Shown here piece after piece: positions 24,462 to 32,723 of a stretch of DNA of 48,297 bases (position 1 is the stretch's first letter; each line of letters begins with the position of its first letter). The notes below the pieces were generated by a model. It made no database searches and had not been told where the DNA came from. It saw nothing but the letters and a program-made list of their open reading frames with translations. The position numbers were made by a program, and so were the translations under genes. Origin of the DNA: Spirosoma sp. 48-14. GTDB lineage: Bacteria; Bacteroidota; Bacteroidia; Cytophagales; Spirosomataceae. Where the stretch lies: positions 74,716 through 123,012 of the forward strand of contig NZ_MKUD01000037.1 of assembly GCF_001898575.1 (NCBI RefSeq). Reading direction: 5' to 3'.

Positions 24462-24563
24462 TTAGCTACCAGCATGTAGCGTAATTTGGTTTACCTTTCC
24501 ATGCTTAACCAATTTTGGTTTTTTATAAGCCTTTTTAGGTAGTAAATGGGTACTGTTTTTCAT
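24462..24563 (-). CDS. 33-residue RiPP precursor-like peptide with lasso-type leader motif
   Basis: Small ATG ORF inside an otherwise empty gap, read from 24563 to TAA at 24462-24464. The product starts MKNSTHLLPKKAYKKP. It contains YxxPxLxxxGxxxxxT exactly (Tyr13, Pro16, Leu18, Gly22, Thr28; the segment is AYKKPKLVKHGKVNQIT). This is the leader signature by which lasso-peptide precursors are bound by RRE proteins, with Thr at the penultimate leader position. Only LHAGS follows the Thr, so the core is missing, extremely short or truncated. No lasso cyclase, protease, RRE protein or transporter is nearby. A hairpin ends the unit, as for a real transcript. Expression is unproven. Confidence 0.5.
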   Translation of the reverse strand: MKNSTHLLPKKAYKKPKLVKHGKVNQITLHAGS

Positions 24564-24752
24564 GGATTTAAATAGTTAAAAGTAAGTAAAGATGGGTATA
24601 TCTAATGTTATCAGTACATATCCGACAACCACTTCGTTTGCAATAATAAGATTAATAAAGCGACATATACATTGACTTAATAAACTTATTTAGTAGAAGG
24701 TAACGTAAGCCAACAACTAGCACGTTAACTTATTAAAGCATGCTTCCAACTC
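24564..24752. other. AT-rich divergent intergenic region
   Basis: Lies between the minus-strand leader-peptide ORF and the plus-strand metallopeptidase gene. It should hold both promoters. On the minus strand a near-match TACTTTTA (one mismatch to TAnnTTTG) occurs about 20 bp before the peptide start, without a clear -33 element. Confidence 0.35.
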
Positions 24753-25799
24753 ATGATTAAAAAAATTGCTCTTATTCTTGTGGGGGTTTTGATAGTACTA
24801 GTTGTCTGGCAATGGGAACTGGTCAGTTATGGATGGATGCAGGCAAAAGGGCAAATACGTATTCTCTGGAACACGAAGCCCGTAGCGGAGATAGTAAGTG
24901 ATCCAGCCTACCCCGATTCATTGAAAAAAGAAATAGAACTTATCCGAGAAATCAAGCGTTTTGCTATAGACTCGCTTGGTTTAGATAAGTCAGGCAGTTA
25001 TGAATCGTTTTATGATCAGAAAGGGAAGCCAATTTTATGGGTAGTTACAGCTGCTGAGCCGTATCAACTCGTTGCAAAACAATGGCATTTTCCGATCATC
25101 GGCACCTTTTCATACAAAGGTTTTTTTGAAAAAGATCGTGCTGACTCAACGGTATCATCGCTAAAGCGGGAAGGGTTCGACACCCGGATTGGAGAAGTAT
25201 CAGCCTGGTCGACATTAGGATTTTTAGACGATCCGATTCTGTCCAGCTTTCTGGACAAACCGATAGGTAGCCTGGCAGAATTAATTATTCATGAACTGAC
25301 GCATGGAACGTTGTTCATAAAAAATAGTTTAGAATACAACGAAAACCTGGCTGATTTCGTAGGCGAATACGGATCATTACGATTTCTGGCTTATAAGTAT
25401 GGGAAAGCCTCTGAGCCTTACCAGAACTATCTGGCCAGTAAAGCGTTTTACGAACGATACGATGAGCACATCTTGCGCGGAACCCGAACGCTCGATAGTT
25501 TATACCGGACGTTTAAACCCAAGACCTCAGTAACTATCAAAGATTCGCTGAAGTGGAAAACAATCCGGCAAATTGTGGCCTCGTCCGACACGATTACCGA
25601 CCAACGAAAGGCACTAAGTGTACGTTCAATAAAAAAACGGAATCTTAGTAAACCATACTTACCCAATAATGCGTATTTTATTGGGTACTTAACCTATCGA
25701 AAACAGCAGAATCGGTTTCGGCAGGAGTTTGAAAACCGATTCAAAGGAGATTTTAAACGGTACTTGTCTTACTTAAAAAAGACCTATCCATCTTTATAA
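24753..25799 (+). CDS. Membrane-anchored putative aminopeptidase (Aminopep family, HExxH)
   Basis: 348 residues. One N-terminal transmembrane segment (IALILVGVLIVLVVWQWEL) probably anchors it with the rest in the periplasm. The zinc motif is HELTH, His180-Glu181-x-x-His184 (ELIIHELTHGTLFIKN). A probable third ligand is Glu197 in YNENLADFVGEYGSLRFL. This arrangement matches the 'putative aminopeptidase' family (PF10023-like), whose activity is largely untested. The C-terminal third is basic. It lies 30 bp upstream of the DUF3108 gene, so the two probably form an operon. Confidence 0.85.
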   Translation: MIKKIALILVGVLIVLVVWQWELVSYGWMQAKGQIRILWNTKPVAEIVSDPAYPDSLKKEIELIREIKRFAIDSLGLDKSGSYESFYDQKGKPILWVVTAAEPYQLVAKQWHFPIIGTFSYKGFFEKDRADSTVSSLKREGFDTRIGEVSAWSTLGFLDDPILSSFLDKPIGSLAELIIHELTHGTLFIKNSLEYNENLADFVGEYGSLRFLAYKYGKASEPYQNYLASKAFYERYDEHILRGTRTLDSLYRTFKPKTSVTIKDSLKWKTIRQIVASSDTITDQRKALSVRSIKKRNLSKPYLPNNAYFIGYLTYRKQQNRFRQEFENRFKGDFKRYLSYLKKTYPSL

Positions 25800-25829
25800 C
25801 TGGAGCCCCGTATTCGGGCATTTGGTAGT

Positions 25830-26618
25830 ATGAAGAAGTTACTGATCAGCATTGGTATTCTTTCGGTCCTGAGCACTGGCTTTATGGCATTAAACACTTA
25901 TCGCCGTGTCGTCAATACGAGCTTTGGCCCCGGTGAACACCTCGAATACCGAGTCCACTATGGCTTTTTGAACGCGGCAGAAGCGATTGTCGACGTAAGC
26001 CCAACCTTATACAAAGTCAATGATCGCCCTTGCTACCGCGTAAATGTCGACGGTCGAACTGTAGGGGCATTCGATCTGGTTACCCGCATCCGGGATACCT
26101 GGCGCTCGTATATCGACACAGCCGCTATTCTTCCCCAGAAATTCTACACGAACCTTCAGGAGAACAGCTACCGGAAAGAGGAAAATATTACGTTTAACCA
26201 CGAAACCAATACGGTAAAAGCCGAGGAACGCACCGAAAAGGATGTGTTTAAAGTGCCAGATAACGTACACGATCTCATTAGTGGCTATTACTTCCTGCGT
26301 ACCATCGATTTCAATAAGATTGGTAATGGGCAAATCATTGAAGTTCCCGCTTTCTACGACGATACGGTTTACAATATGAAGGTTCGCTACCGGGGCAAAG
26401 CGGTTATTAAGACCAAACAAGGCAAGATCAATGTTATCAAACTAAACCCGGTTCTGCCTTCAAACAAGCTCTTTAAAGAAGAAGAGTCTATCCGTATCTT
26501 CGTTTCCGACGATCCGAATAAAGTGCCGGTAAAAGTAGAAGTTGATTTCTGGGTGGGCGCAATGGTCATGGATTTACGCCAGAACAGTGGCCTGAAACAA
26601 CCTCTTAAGTTCTTCTGA
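25830..26618 (+). CDS. DUF3108 family exported protein
   Basis: 262 residues with an N-terminal signal/anchor (KKLLISIGILSVLSTGFMAL). The body has the DUF3108 pattern: FGPGEHLEYRVHYGFLNAAE, then YRVNVDGRTVGAFDLVTRIR, YIDTAAILPQKFYTNLQEN and the late strand segment IRIFVSDDPNKVPVKVEVDF. The family is widespread in Bacteroidota and Proteobacteria, is predicted to fold as a lipid-binding-like beta structure in the envelope, and has no proven function. It ends at a strong bidirectional terminator. Confidence 0.85.
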   Translation: MKKLLISIGILSVLSTGFMALNTYRRVVNTSFGPGEHLEYRVHYGFLNAAEAIVDVSPTLYKVNDRPCYRVNVDGRTVGAFDLVTRIRDTWRSYIDTAAILPQKFYTNLQENSYRKEENITFNHETNTVKAEERTEKDVFKVPDNVHDLISGYYFLRTIDFNKIGNGQIIEVPAFYDDTVYNMKVRYRGKAVIKTKQGKINVIKLNPVLPSNKLFKEEESIRIFVSDDPNKVPVKVEVDFWVGAMVMDLRQNSGLKQPLKFF

Positions 26619-26626
26619 TCATAGTA

Positions 26627-26686
26627 CTGCTTAGAACACGAAAGCCCTGACCATTCATACGGTCAGGGCTTTCGTGTTCTAAGCAG
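26627..26686. terminator. Very strong bidirectional terminator
   Basis: The two arms (26627-26652 and 26661-26686) are perfectly complementary over 26 bp around an 8-nt loop; each holds AAAGCCCTGACC or its complement. It lies between the convergent DUF3108 gene and the 1459-residue secreted-protein gene. Confidence 0.85.
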
Positions 26687-26746
26687 CGAGGCTATCTTAC
26701 CTGTACCTCACTTTTGCCGTCTAAGGCAAACAGCTTTACCAATAAG

Positions 26747-29700
26747 TTACCGGCTCGGTTGCTTGACTTTTTTAATCAGTATAGGTAAGCACACACCCGT
26801 TGGGCATACACATGGCTGTATATCGACCGAGGTTTCGGCATAACAATCCGTTTCATTATAGATCCGTAGCCAATAAATACCTGGCAACTGGATTGGACTC
26901 AGTACACCATTTACAGGCAACAGCGTTTTACCAGACGTTACCGCTACGCCCGTATCGAATGAGCTTCCTTGAACCAATTCATAGGTTAAGGGACCTGTCG
27001 TTGTATTAGAAATATTATCTAAGACAATCGTGTATGACCCTGGTCCACTACAGTTGGAATAAATATTTCCGATCGTTGGCAACGGATTCACTATAACTGT
27101 GCCCTCAGTTGTTGCTGTACAACCACTACTAGTACCCACAACGGCTGTATATACCGTATTGCCTGCGGGCGTAATCGCAAACACACCCGTTACGTTCACT
27201 GTATTACCGGGCAGCAACGTATAACTACTACCACCTGTAGCAGTTAAACTGACGCTTTGCCCACTACAGAGCGTAGCGCTAGTCAGCGTAGCAATGGGTA
27301 ACGAATTTACCGTCACGGTCCCTGTTGCACTAGCAACACAGCCACTTGCGTTGCCTACAAGTACCGTGTAGGAAGCTTGAGTAGTGGGACTTACTGCGAA
27401 CTCACCAGTTGTATTCACGATATTATTGGGCAGCAGTGTGTAACTGGTTCCGCCTGTGGCAATCAGACTGACCGACTGACCGGTGCAGATCGTCGCACTA
27501 CTTAACGTGGCTGTTGGTTGCGGGTTTACCGTAACACTAGCAACGGCCGATGTCACGCTGTTGCCAACGGTACAGGTGGCCGTGTACGTCAATACAGTAG
27601 GGCTGGTGATAGTAATAAGACCAGCCGTTGAAACCGTTACCGATGTACCACTGCCAGGTGTGGTTCCGGCCGACCAGTTGATCTGACCTGTAGCACACCC
27701 ACTGGCGGTAAGGGTAGCTGGTTGCCCAGCGCAAACGGCGGCAAAGCTCACCTGAATATCGGCCGCTACCGTACAACTTGACGGTGCGGTATACGTCAGG
27801 CTAAATACCTGCCCTGCATAGCTCGCACTCAATGAATGAGGCCCTGACCCCGATGGGAAACCACTCAGTGAGAAGGGTACAGAAACATCTCCTACCGTTA
27901 TGGGTACATTAGCAGTTACACCTCCATCGGTCAGAATAGCTGTATCGGTTATTGAATTACTGAGCGACATTATGCCGGTAAGCGTGTACTCGTTGGTGAG
28001 TGTATTACACGTGCCGGGGGTTACGGCCAGTCCGATCGTTGGTATGCAGTTATTGTAGGGCAGGAAAGCCGGAACAATCTCATAACAATACGGCCCATTG
28101 TATACAATGACCGAATAACTAGTACCACTGCTGCTAATGGGATTAGCCAACCCTGTATAGCTAACACTTCCACTGACAACCGCACGACTGTTAGCAACCG
28201 GAGTATAGGCGGGTGGTATAGTGGTGGTATACAAAAAGGTTTTGTCCCCATTTTTTATACCACTAACAATAATCTGCGCATCACTATTGGCAGTAATACT
28301 GCTGACCGGGCAAGTGGCAGGCGTTACGGATACGCTCGCTACAGAAGTTGGCAGGCAATAGAAACCAACGTCGAAACTATGATCTACAGTACCGCTATAG
28401 CTGGTTGTGATACTGATTGTTGGCGCCGTAAAGCTAGCGAATGGCGTTATCTGAGCATCCGAATCATTCAGATCATTTCGATTGCCACCCGTTGCATTAG
28501 CTACAGTCAGATGATACCTTCCACCACCCGCTGTCAGCAACGTATCCGCAAACTGCCCTCCTGCACCAAACGCAATCTGATACGATGAGTTGGGTAAAAG
28601 AGCGGTTGTTGAGCCAGGTACGGTTGATGAAGTGGGTGTGTAGGTAAAATAATATTCGCCAACCGCATCGGTCGTAGTTGTTGCAATCACATTCCCACTC
28701 TGTAACAGGGCAACATTAACGCCGGGCAGACCAACTTCATCTGGGTCCTGTTCACCATCGTGATCGCTATCAAGCCAGACCCGGTTACCAACCTGCAAAT
28801 ACGTCGGCAAGTCACAGGCAAGTCCAACACCACCCAGGCCCGTAGCTTTGCCCAGTGTTCCGCCATCGCCATCGACCGTTCTGTAGACCACAAATGAACT
28901 GGTTGCGTTATCGCCTGTGGTATGGGTTCCCGTTGTATTACTCAGAAAACGCAACCCACCCGACCAGGACTGATTATTGAGCGGGTCCATGGTTGAAGCG
29001 ACCACCTCACCCGACCCCGGTCGGATGGCCAGTGCACCATTGGCATTTTCGGAGTGCACCAATCCTTGTCCCGCATAATAGAAGTCGTCGTTGTAAAACT
29101 CACCCCCACCTGGCCCCTGATTGTTATTGGTACTCGAACCTACGTTTGGCCCAGCCTTACCACCGTTTTCCAGGACAAATGTGCCATTACTAAAATAAGC
29201 CCTGAGCAGATCTCCGCCACTGATATTACTGTAATGCTCTGTATCACTGGCATTATCGCTAAAATTCTGGAACCCAAGTTGCAGCCCCGAGCGGTCCGTG
29301 AAACCCAGTACCATAGACCCATCAATATCAAACTCAATACTGGCCAGAATAGGCTGCGGGTGCATAATAAAAAGCTCTCCCGTATTAACGACCACAAAGT
29401 TGGAAAAGGAGTCTTCCCAGGGGTACCAGCCTCGTATACTGAAATCCGTACGATCAGGGGAGCCTTTCGGGTAGGTCAGCGGAAAATCGAATATAATCTG
29501 GTAGGTCCCCCCGCTGCCCAGACTATTACCTGTACCGGGTGTATAGGCATACACGATAGCTCGCAGATCACTCTTGTTTTTACTGGCAGATGCATCGCAA
29601 ACAGCGCCTACATATACCTTACCCTGATAGGTTTTTAACCCCCATATCCGGCGAATACCACTCGTACACACATTATCATCCGGCAACGGGTGCGCAGCCC

Positions 29701-31126
29701 AATCGCTGGGGCCGGGTGTCCCTGAAGCAGGTACTCGAAGCGAATATAATTTCCCATCGTGCAGATTCGTAAACCACAATAGTGACCCATCTTCGGCAAG
29801 GTCCATATCGCCAATACCTGTTTTTCCGATCGCTGTGAATGCATCAGGGTCGTGGCTGGCGGCAACGGGCAACCCTTGCAAACCCCGCGCATTATTGGAT
29901 GGAATTGTCCCTAAATCGATGCCTAGCGTGGTCAGGTCTACATATGGACTTGTACTGGCAGTACTTAACGCTGTCGGGTCCGACATGTCCGTAACATAAA
30001 TACCCCCCAAACCACCAGGCCCCAGCCCCACATGCCGACGCAGCACCGCACTCGTATATAACCGTTTGGTAAACTTACTGTACGTAGTGCCCCATAAAGA
30101 CCCAACCTGGCTTGCCGTAGCGAGTGGTTTCATCACATTCATGTCCTTATTGCCACGCGAAGAATACGGAAAAGTAATGAGCGCATCCAGAGTACCCGAT
30201 ACAGAGCCATTCGTTAAGGGATCACCATTAACAAAACAGGGAAGCATAATCAGGGGATCGGTCTGGCAGTATTCCTGCGCATTGAGCACCCCCAAATCAA
30301 CCTGACAGTCGGGTGCATCAATAAATTGAACCGTAGTGCGGCCGTCTGCCCCGTTTGGAGTTCCATTGCCAGCATAGGTTGGTATATTACTAAATTCGAC
30401 CCGAACTGGATACTCCGACTGAGGAATAGCAACCGTATACTTGCCAATCGAGTCAGTCGATGTTGTGTAAATGGCTCCCGATTTTGTAATGGCCCGGACA
30501 GCAATATCAGGCAACCCGGTTGCTTCTCCACTCTGATGAATACCATCTGCATTAAAGTCCTTGAAAACAGTCCCACCCAGACCTAAGCAGGCAAGTGGAG
30601 GGCAGGCAGTAGGCTTCGTGATCGTTTCAGTTACCGAACAGTTTGTTCCGCCCGCATTATAGGTAACAACTACAGTAGCGGGGCTTCCATCGGCATCAAC
30701 CTGAAACGCAATTACCTGCGGTGTATGCACATCAGCATTGGTAGCGGTCGAAATAGCGCGGGTAGTAAAGGTCTTCGTGTCACCACCCAACTGAACCGTA
30801 ACCACACCGCCATCGGGAATATTCGACCAACCAATCTCAGCACTAATGGTTACTTTACTGACTCCGCTGACGGAATAACAACCTGTTTCACTAAGGCGCA
30901 AAGCCAATCCACAACTATTATCGCCAACAGTTGCGGCTTTCATAGAAGGCTTGTCGCTACTCGTTTTAGCGCCATCCGGACGATCTGTCTTGTCTACGTA
31001 CCCTTGCAAGTGCTTCGGTTCTATTGTGGCTGTTCGATCATAGGCTGATGATGACACTGCCGTTGTATCCGAATGCAAAAAAAACAGTAGTTGAAGTGAG
31101 ATAAGAATAAGTAGTCTTAGTAACAT
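26747..31126 (-). CDS. Giant secreted adhesin-like protein with SdrD-B and Ig-like repeats
   Basis: 1459 residues with a signal peptide (LLRLLILISLQLLFFLHSD). The domains in order are: a beta-sandwich at about 72-170; a first SdrD-B domain at about 183-280 (LGLGGTVFKDFNADGIHQSG, GLPDIAVRAI); a long Gly/Asp/Asn-rich region at about 290-770 resembling a beta-propeller (GDMDLAEDGSLLWFTNLHDG); and a second SdrD-B domain (VGNRVWLDSDHDGEQDPDEV). Further beta domains and two tandem 73-residue Ig-like repeats follow. It ends with a cysteine pair and basic tail (CPTGVCLPILIKKVKQPSR), possibly a sorting signal. DxDxDG motifs suggest calcium binding. It is probably a cell-surface or released adhesin. 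An out-of-frame tail beyond the stop is noted under findings. Confidence 0.82.
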   Translation of the reverse strand: MLLRLLILISLQLLFFLHSDTTAVSSSAYDRTATIEPKHLQGYVDKTDRPDGAKTSSDKPSMKAATVGDNSCGLALRLSETGCYSVSGVSKVTISAEIGWSNIPDGGVVTVQLGGDTKTFTTRAISTATNADVHTPQVIAFQVDADGSPATVVVTYNAGGTNCSVTETITKPTACPPLACLGLGGTVFKDFNADGIHQSGEATGLPDIAVRAITKSGAIYTTSTDSIGKYTVAIPQSEYPVRVEFSNIPTYAGNGTPNGADGRTTVQFIDAPDCQVDLGVLNAQEYCQTDPLIMLPCFVNGDPLTNGSVSGTLDALITFPYSSRGNKDMNVMKPLATASQVGSLWGTTYSKFTKRLYTSAVLRRHVGLGPGGLGGIYVTDMSDPTALSTASTSPYVDLTTLGIDLGTIPSNNARGLQGLPVAASHDPDAFTAIGKTGIGDMDLAEDGSLLWFTNLHDGKLYSLRVPASGTPGPSDWAAHPLPDDNVCTSGIRRIWGLKTYQGKVYVGAVCDASASKNKSDLRAIVYAYTPGTGNSLGSGGTYQIIFDFPLTYPKGSPDRTDFSIRGWYPWEDSFSNFVVVNTGELFIMHPQPILASIEFDIDGSMVLGFTDRSGLQLGFQNFSDNASDTEHYSNISGGDLLRAYFSNGTFVLENGGKAGPNVGSSTNNNQGPGGGEFYNDDFYYAGQGLVHSENANGALAIRPGSGEVVASTMDPLNNQSWSGGLRFLSNTTGTHTTGDNATSSFVVYRTVDGDGGTLGKATGLGGVGLACDLPTYLQVGNRVWLDSDHDGEQDPDEVGLPGVNVALLQSGNVIATTTTDAVGEYYFTYTPTSSTVPGSTTALLPNSSYQIAFGAGGQFADTLLTAGGGRYHLTVANATGGNRNDLNDSDAQITPFASFTAPTISITTSYSGTVDHSFDVGFYCLPTSVASVSVTPATCPVSSITANSDAQIIVSGIKNGDKTFLYTTTIPPAYTPVANSRAVVSGSVSYTGLANPISSSGTSYSVIVYNGPYCYEIVPAFLPYNNCIPTIGLAVTPGTCNTLTNEYTLTGIMSLSNSITDTAILTDGGVTANVPITVGDVSVPFSLSGFPSGSGPHSLSASYAGQVFSLTYTAPSSCTVAADIQVSFAAVCAGQPATLTASGCATGQINWSAGTTPGSGTSVTVSTAGLITITSPTVLTYTATCTVGNSVTSAVASVTVNPQPTATLSSATICTGQSVSLIATGGTSYTLLPNNIVNTTGEFAVSPTTQASYTVLVGNASGCVASATGTVTVNSLPIATLTSATLCSGQSVSLTATGGSSYTLLPGNTVNVTGVFAITPAGNTVYTAVVGTSSGCTATTEGTVIVNPLPTIGNIYSNCSGPGSYTIVLDNISNTTTGPLTYELVQGSSFDTGVAVTSGKTLLPVNGVLSPIQLPGIYWLRIYNETDCYAETSVDIQPCVCPTGVCLPILIKKVKQPSR
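27089..27526 (-). repeat. Two tandem 219-nt (73-residue) Ig-like repeats
   Basis: Two units of exactly 219 nt lie inside the giant secreted protein, each starting at an Asn-(Pro/Ser)-x-Pro turn. Both contain GQSVSL, ATGG(T/S)SYTLLP, SGC and GTV(T/I)VN at the same offsets. They are diverged in sequence but equal in length, so they are duplicated Ig-like domains. Confidence 0.8.
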
Positions 31127-31612
31127 TCCGTCTGAGCTAGAAGGTAAACAATAAATTATTTACTTTTTAAGGATACTTCTAGTATACTAATGACCGACTC
31201 AACAGTAGATTAATTATTCATGTATCAGAGAAAATAAAAAATAGACTGTCAACTTCAGTACACAAGAAATAACCTATTACCAGTTTGGCAACATTTGTAC
31301 CATCCAGCCCTATACAGACATTATTGATTCTTGAAAATGATAAATAACAGAGGCAGTTTATTAATCGGCGTATAACTCTATAGATAACCTTTACCCACAA
31401 AAATCACACCATTTTATAAACTAACTTAACGCTATATTTTAATAATAAAGTTACCTTAAAGGAAATATTCATACTTTTTAGTTAGTCAATACAAAATATT
31501 AAATACTTTTTTAGTAACCATACCAACCAATAAGACCACATAAACACACCCAAAAGCCATTAGTTATTCATACAGCTGTCTGCTAATTGTTTTTTCAATA
31601 AACTCAGCAGAT
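31127..31612. other. 486-bp AT-rich intergenic region, no gene seen
   Basis: Strongly AT-rich and without a supported ORF or RNA. It must contain the promoter of the giant secreted-protein gene at its left end; a short palindrome TAGTATACTA lies at 31180-31189. No clear TAnnTTTG element was found. Confidence 0.5.
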
Positions 31613-32650
31613 CTAAAACGTAACTTTCCCAATAGCCAGAATAAGGCGATTAATGCTACCCTTTACGCAATTTCGCAGACCAATAGCTACCTGCTCAAAC
31701 TTATGTAGACGATTCCAACGTACCGACTGAAAGGATTGCTCTATGGCCCCAAAGCGCTGATAGAAATTGCGAACGGATGGTTTATCCGGGCTTTCAAAAT
31801 CGAATAGCCATGATGTTCCATCCTGTCTGCCCTCTGTATTGTCTTGAATCATCCGATCAATCAGAATTGTACGGGCATTGCCTTTCCGGCCCGCTTGCGA
31901 TGCTGCATTGAAAAGATAAATGATACGCCCCCCTTCCTGAGCAAACAAGGTCCCCGCTTCGATATGCCCATCACGGACAGCGTATCGAATGTGCCCACAA
32001 TTGCGCTGAATCAGCTCATGCGAAAGATTTCTGAGTATGTCATAGGCCCAATCAGGCACTCCTCCATCCATCAGCCAGGCATGATGCAACCTGAATAACT
32101 CCAGAAGTGGCTCCGGGTCCGACGAGTCTACCAGTATCCAGTTAGCAGCCTCTGCCCGGTGTACATTCGTTTTACGATCGCGCGAATACTGGCTATACAC
32201 GGTCTTGTAATCAGACGCCAACCGCAAAACGTGTGTAGATGATTGCCGAACCGTATCGAAACCGTTTAATTCATGAGCTGGATGACATATGGTATAAATC
32301 GCCCCGTAGCTAAATGAATCGGTCAACAGCTGAAAAAACGGACGAGTATCCAGCCTGGTATCTAGACTGAAAATAGCCAGGAACTGGCAGAAAAACGGCT
32401 GATGTACTACCCATGTATAAGGAATTCCGGCCACCCATTTCCGGCGTAACGGAACCGGCATAACCGCCTGGTACTGGCCTGTATCATCTACCAGGACAAT
32501 GCCCATCCATGACCACCGGGGCGATGGTAATACAGCATCCAGATACCATGAATAGCCATAAATAATCCGCTGCGAAGAAGCCGCAACGCAGGCATCCCAG
32601 GCCAGAACGTCGATCTGTTGGCGAGAGACCAGTTGGGGATTGTTAGACAA
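31613..32650 (-). CDS. FemAB/GNAT-like acyl- or aminoacyltransferase
   Basis: 345 residues, cytoplasmic, no signal peptide. The double-GNAT layout (Acetyltransf_6/FemAB-like) shows in the N-terminal half (YGYSWYLDAV, VMPVPLRRKWVAGIPYTWVV, QPFFCQF). The C-terminal half has YSRDRKTNVHRAEAANWILV, then LFAQEGGRIIYLFNAASQAG, and SWLFDFESPDKPSVRNFYQR with the family's late F-(E/G)-S-x-x-x-x-x-(V/I)-x-x-F-(Y/K)-x-x-F-G pattern. Such enzymes modify peptidoglycan bridges, polysaccharides or lipids. The substrate is unknown. It lies 73 bp downstream of dnaA in the same direction. Confidence 0.75.
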   Translation of the reverse strand: MSNNPQLVSRQQIDVLAWDACVAASSQRIIYGYSWYLDAVLPSPRWSWMGIVLVDDTGQYQAVMPVPLRRKWVAGIPYTWVVHQPFFCQFLAIFSLDTRLDTRPFFQLLTDSFSYGAIYTICHPAHELNGFDTVRQSSTHVLRLASDYKTVYSQYSRDRKTNVHRAEAANWILVDSSDPEPLLELFRLHHAWLMDGGVPDWAYDILRNLSHELIQRNCGHIRYAVRDGHIEAGTLFAQEGGRIIYLFNAASQAGRKGNARTILIDRMIQDNTEGRQDGTSWLFDFESPDKPSVRNFYQRFGAIEQSFQSVRWNRLHKFEQVAIGLRNCVKGSINRLILAIGKVTF

Positions 32651-32723
32651 GCTGATGAACGATGTTACAAGACGCCCTATTAGACGTCAGAGGCTCCCTC
32701 TCGTCAGTGCTCTACCCGAAGGA

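Noticed and set aside
29054..29638. 194-residue plus-strand ORF
   Set aside because: Antisense shadow of the giant secreted protein, without recognisable domains.
31218..31400. 60-residue minus-strand ORF in the AT-rich gap
   Set aside because: No motif, no neighbour support and unusual composition; chance frame in AT-rich DNA.
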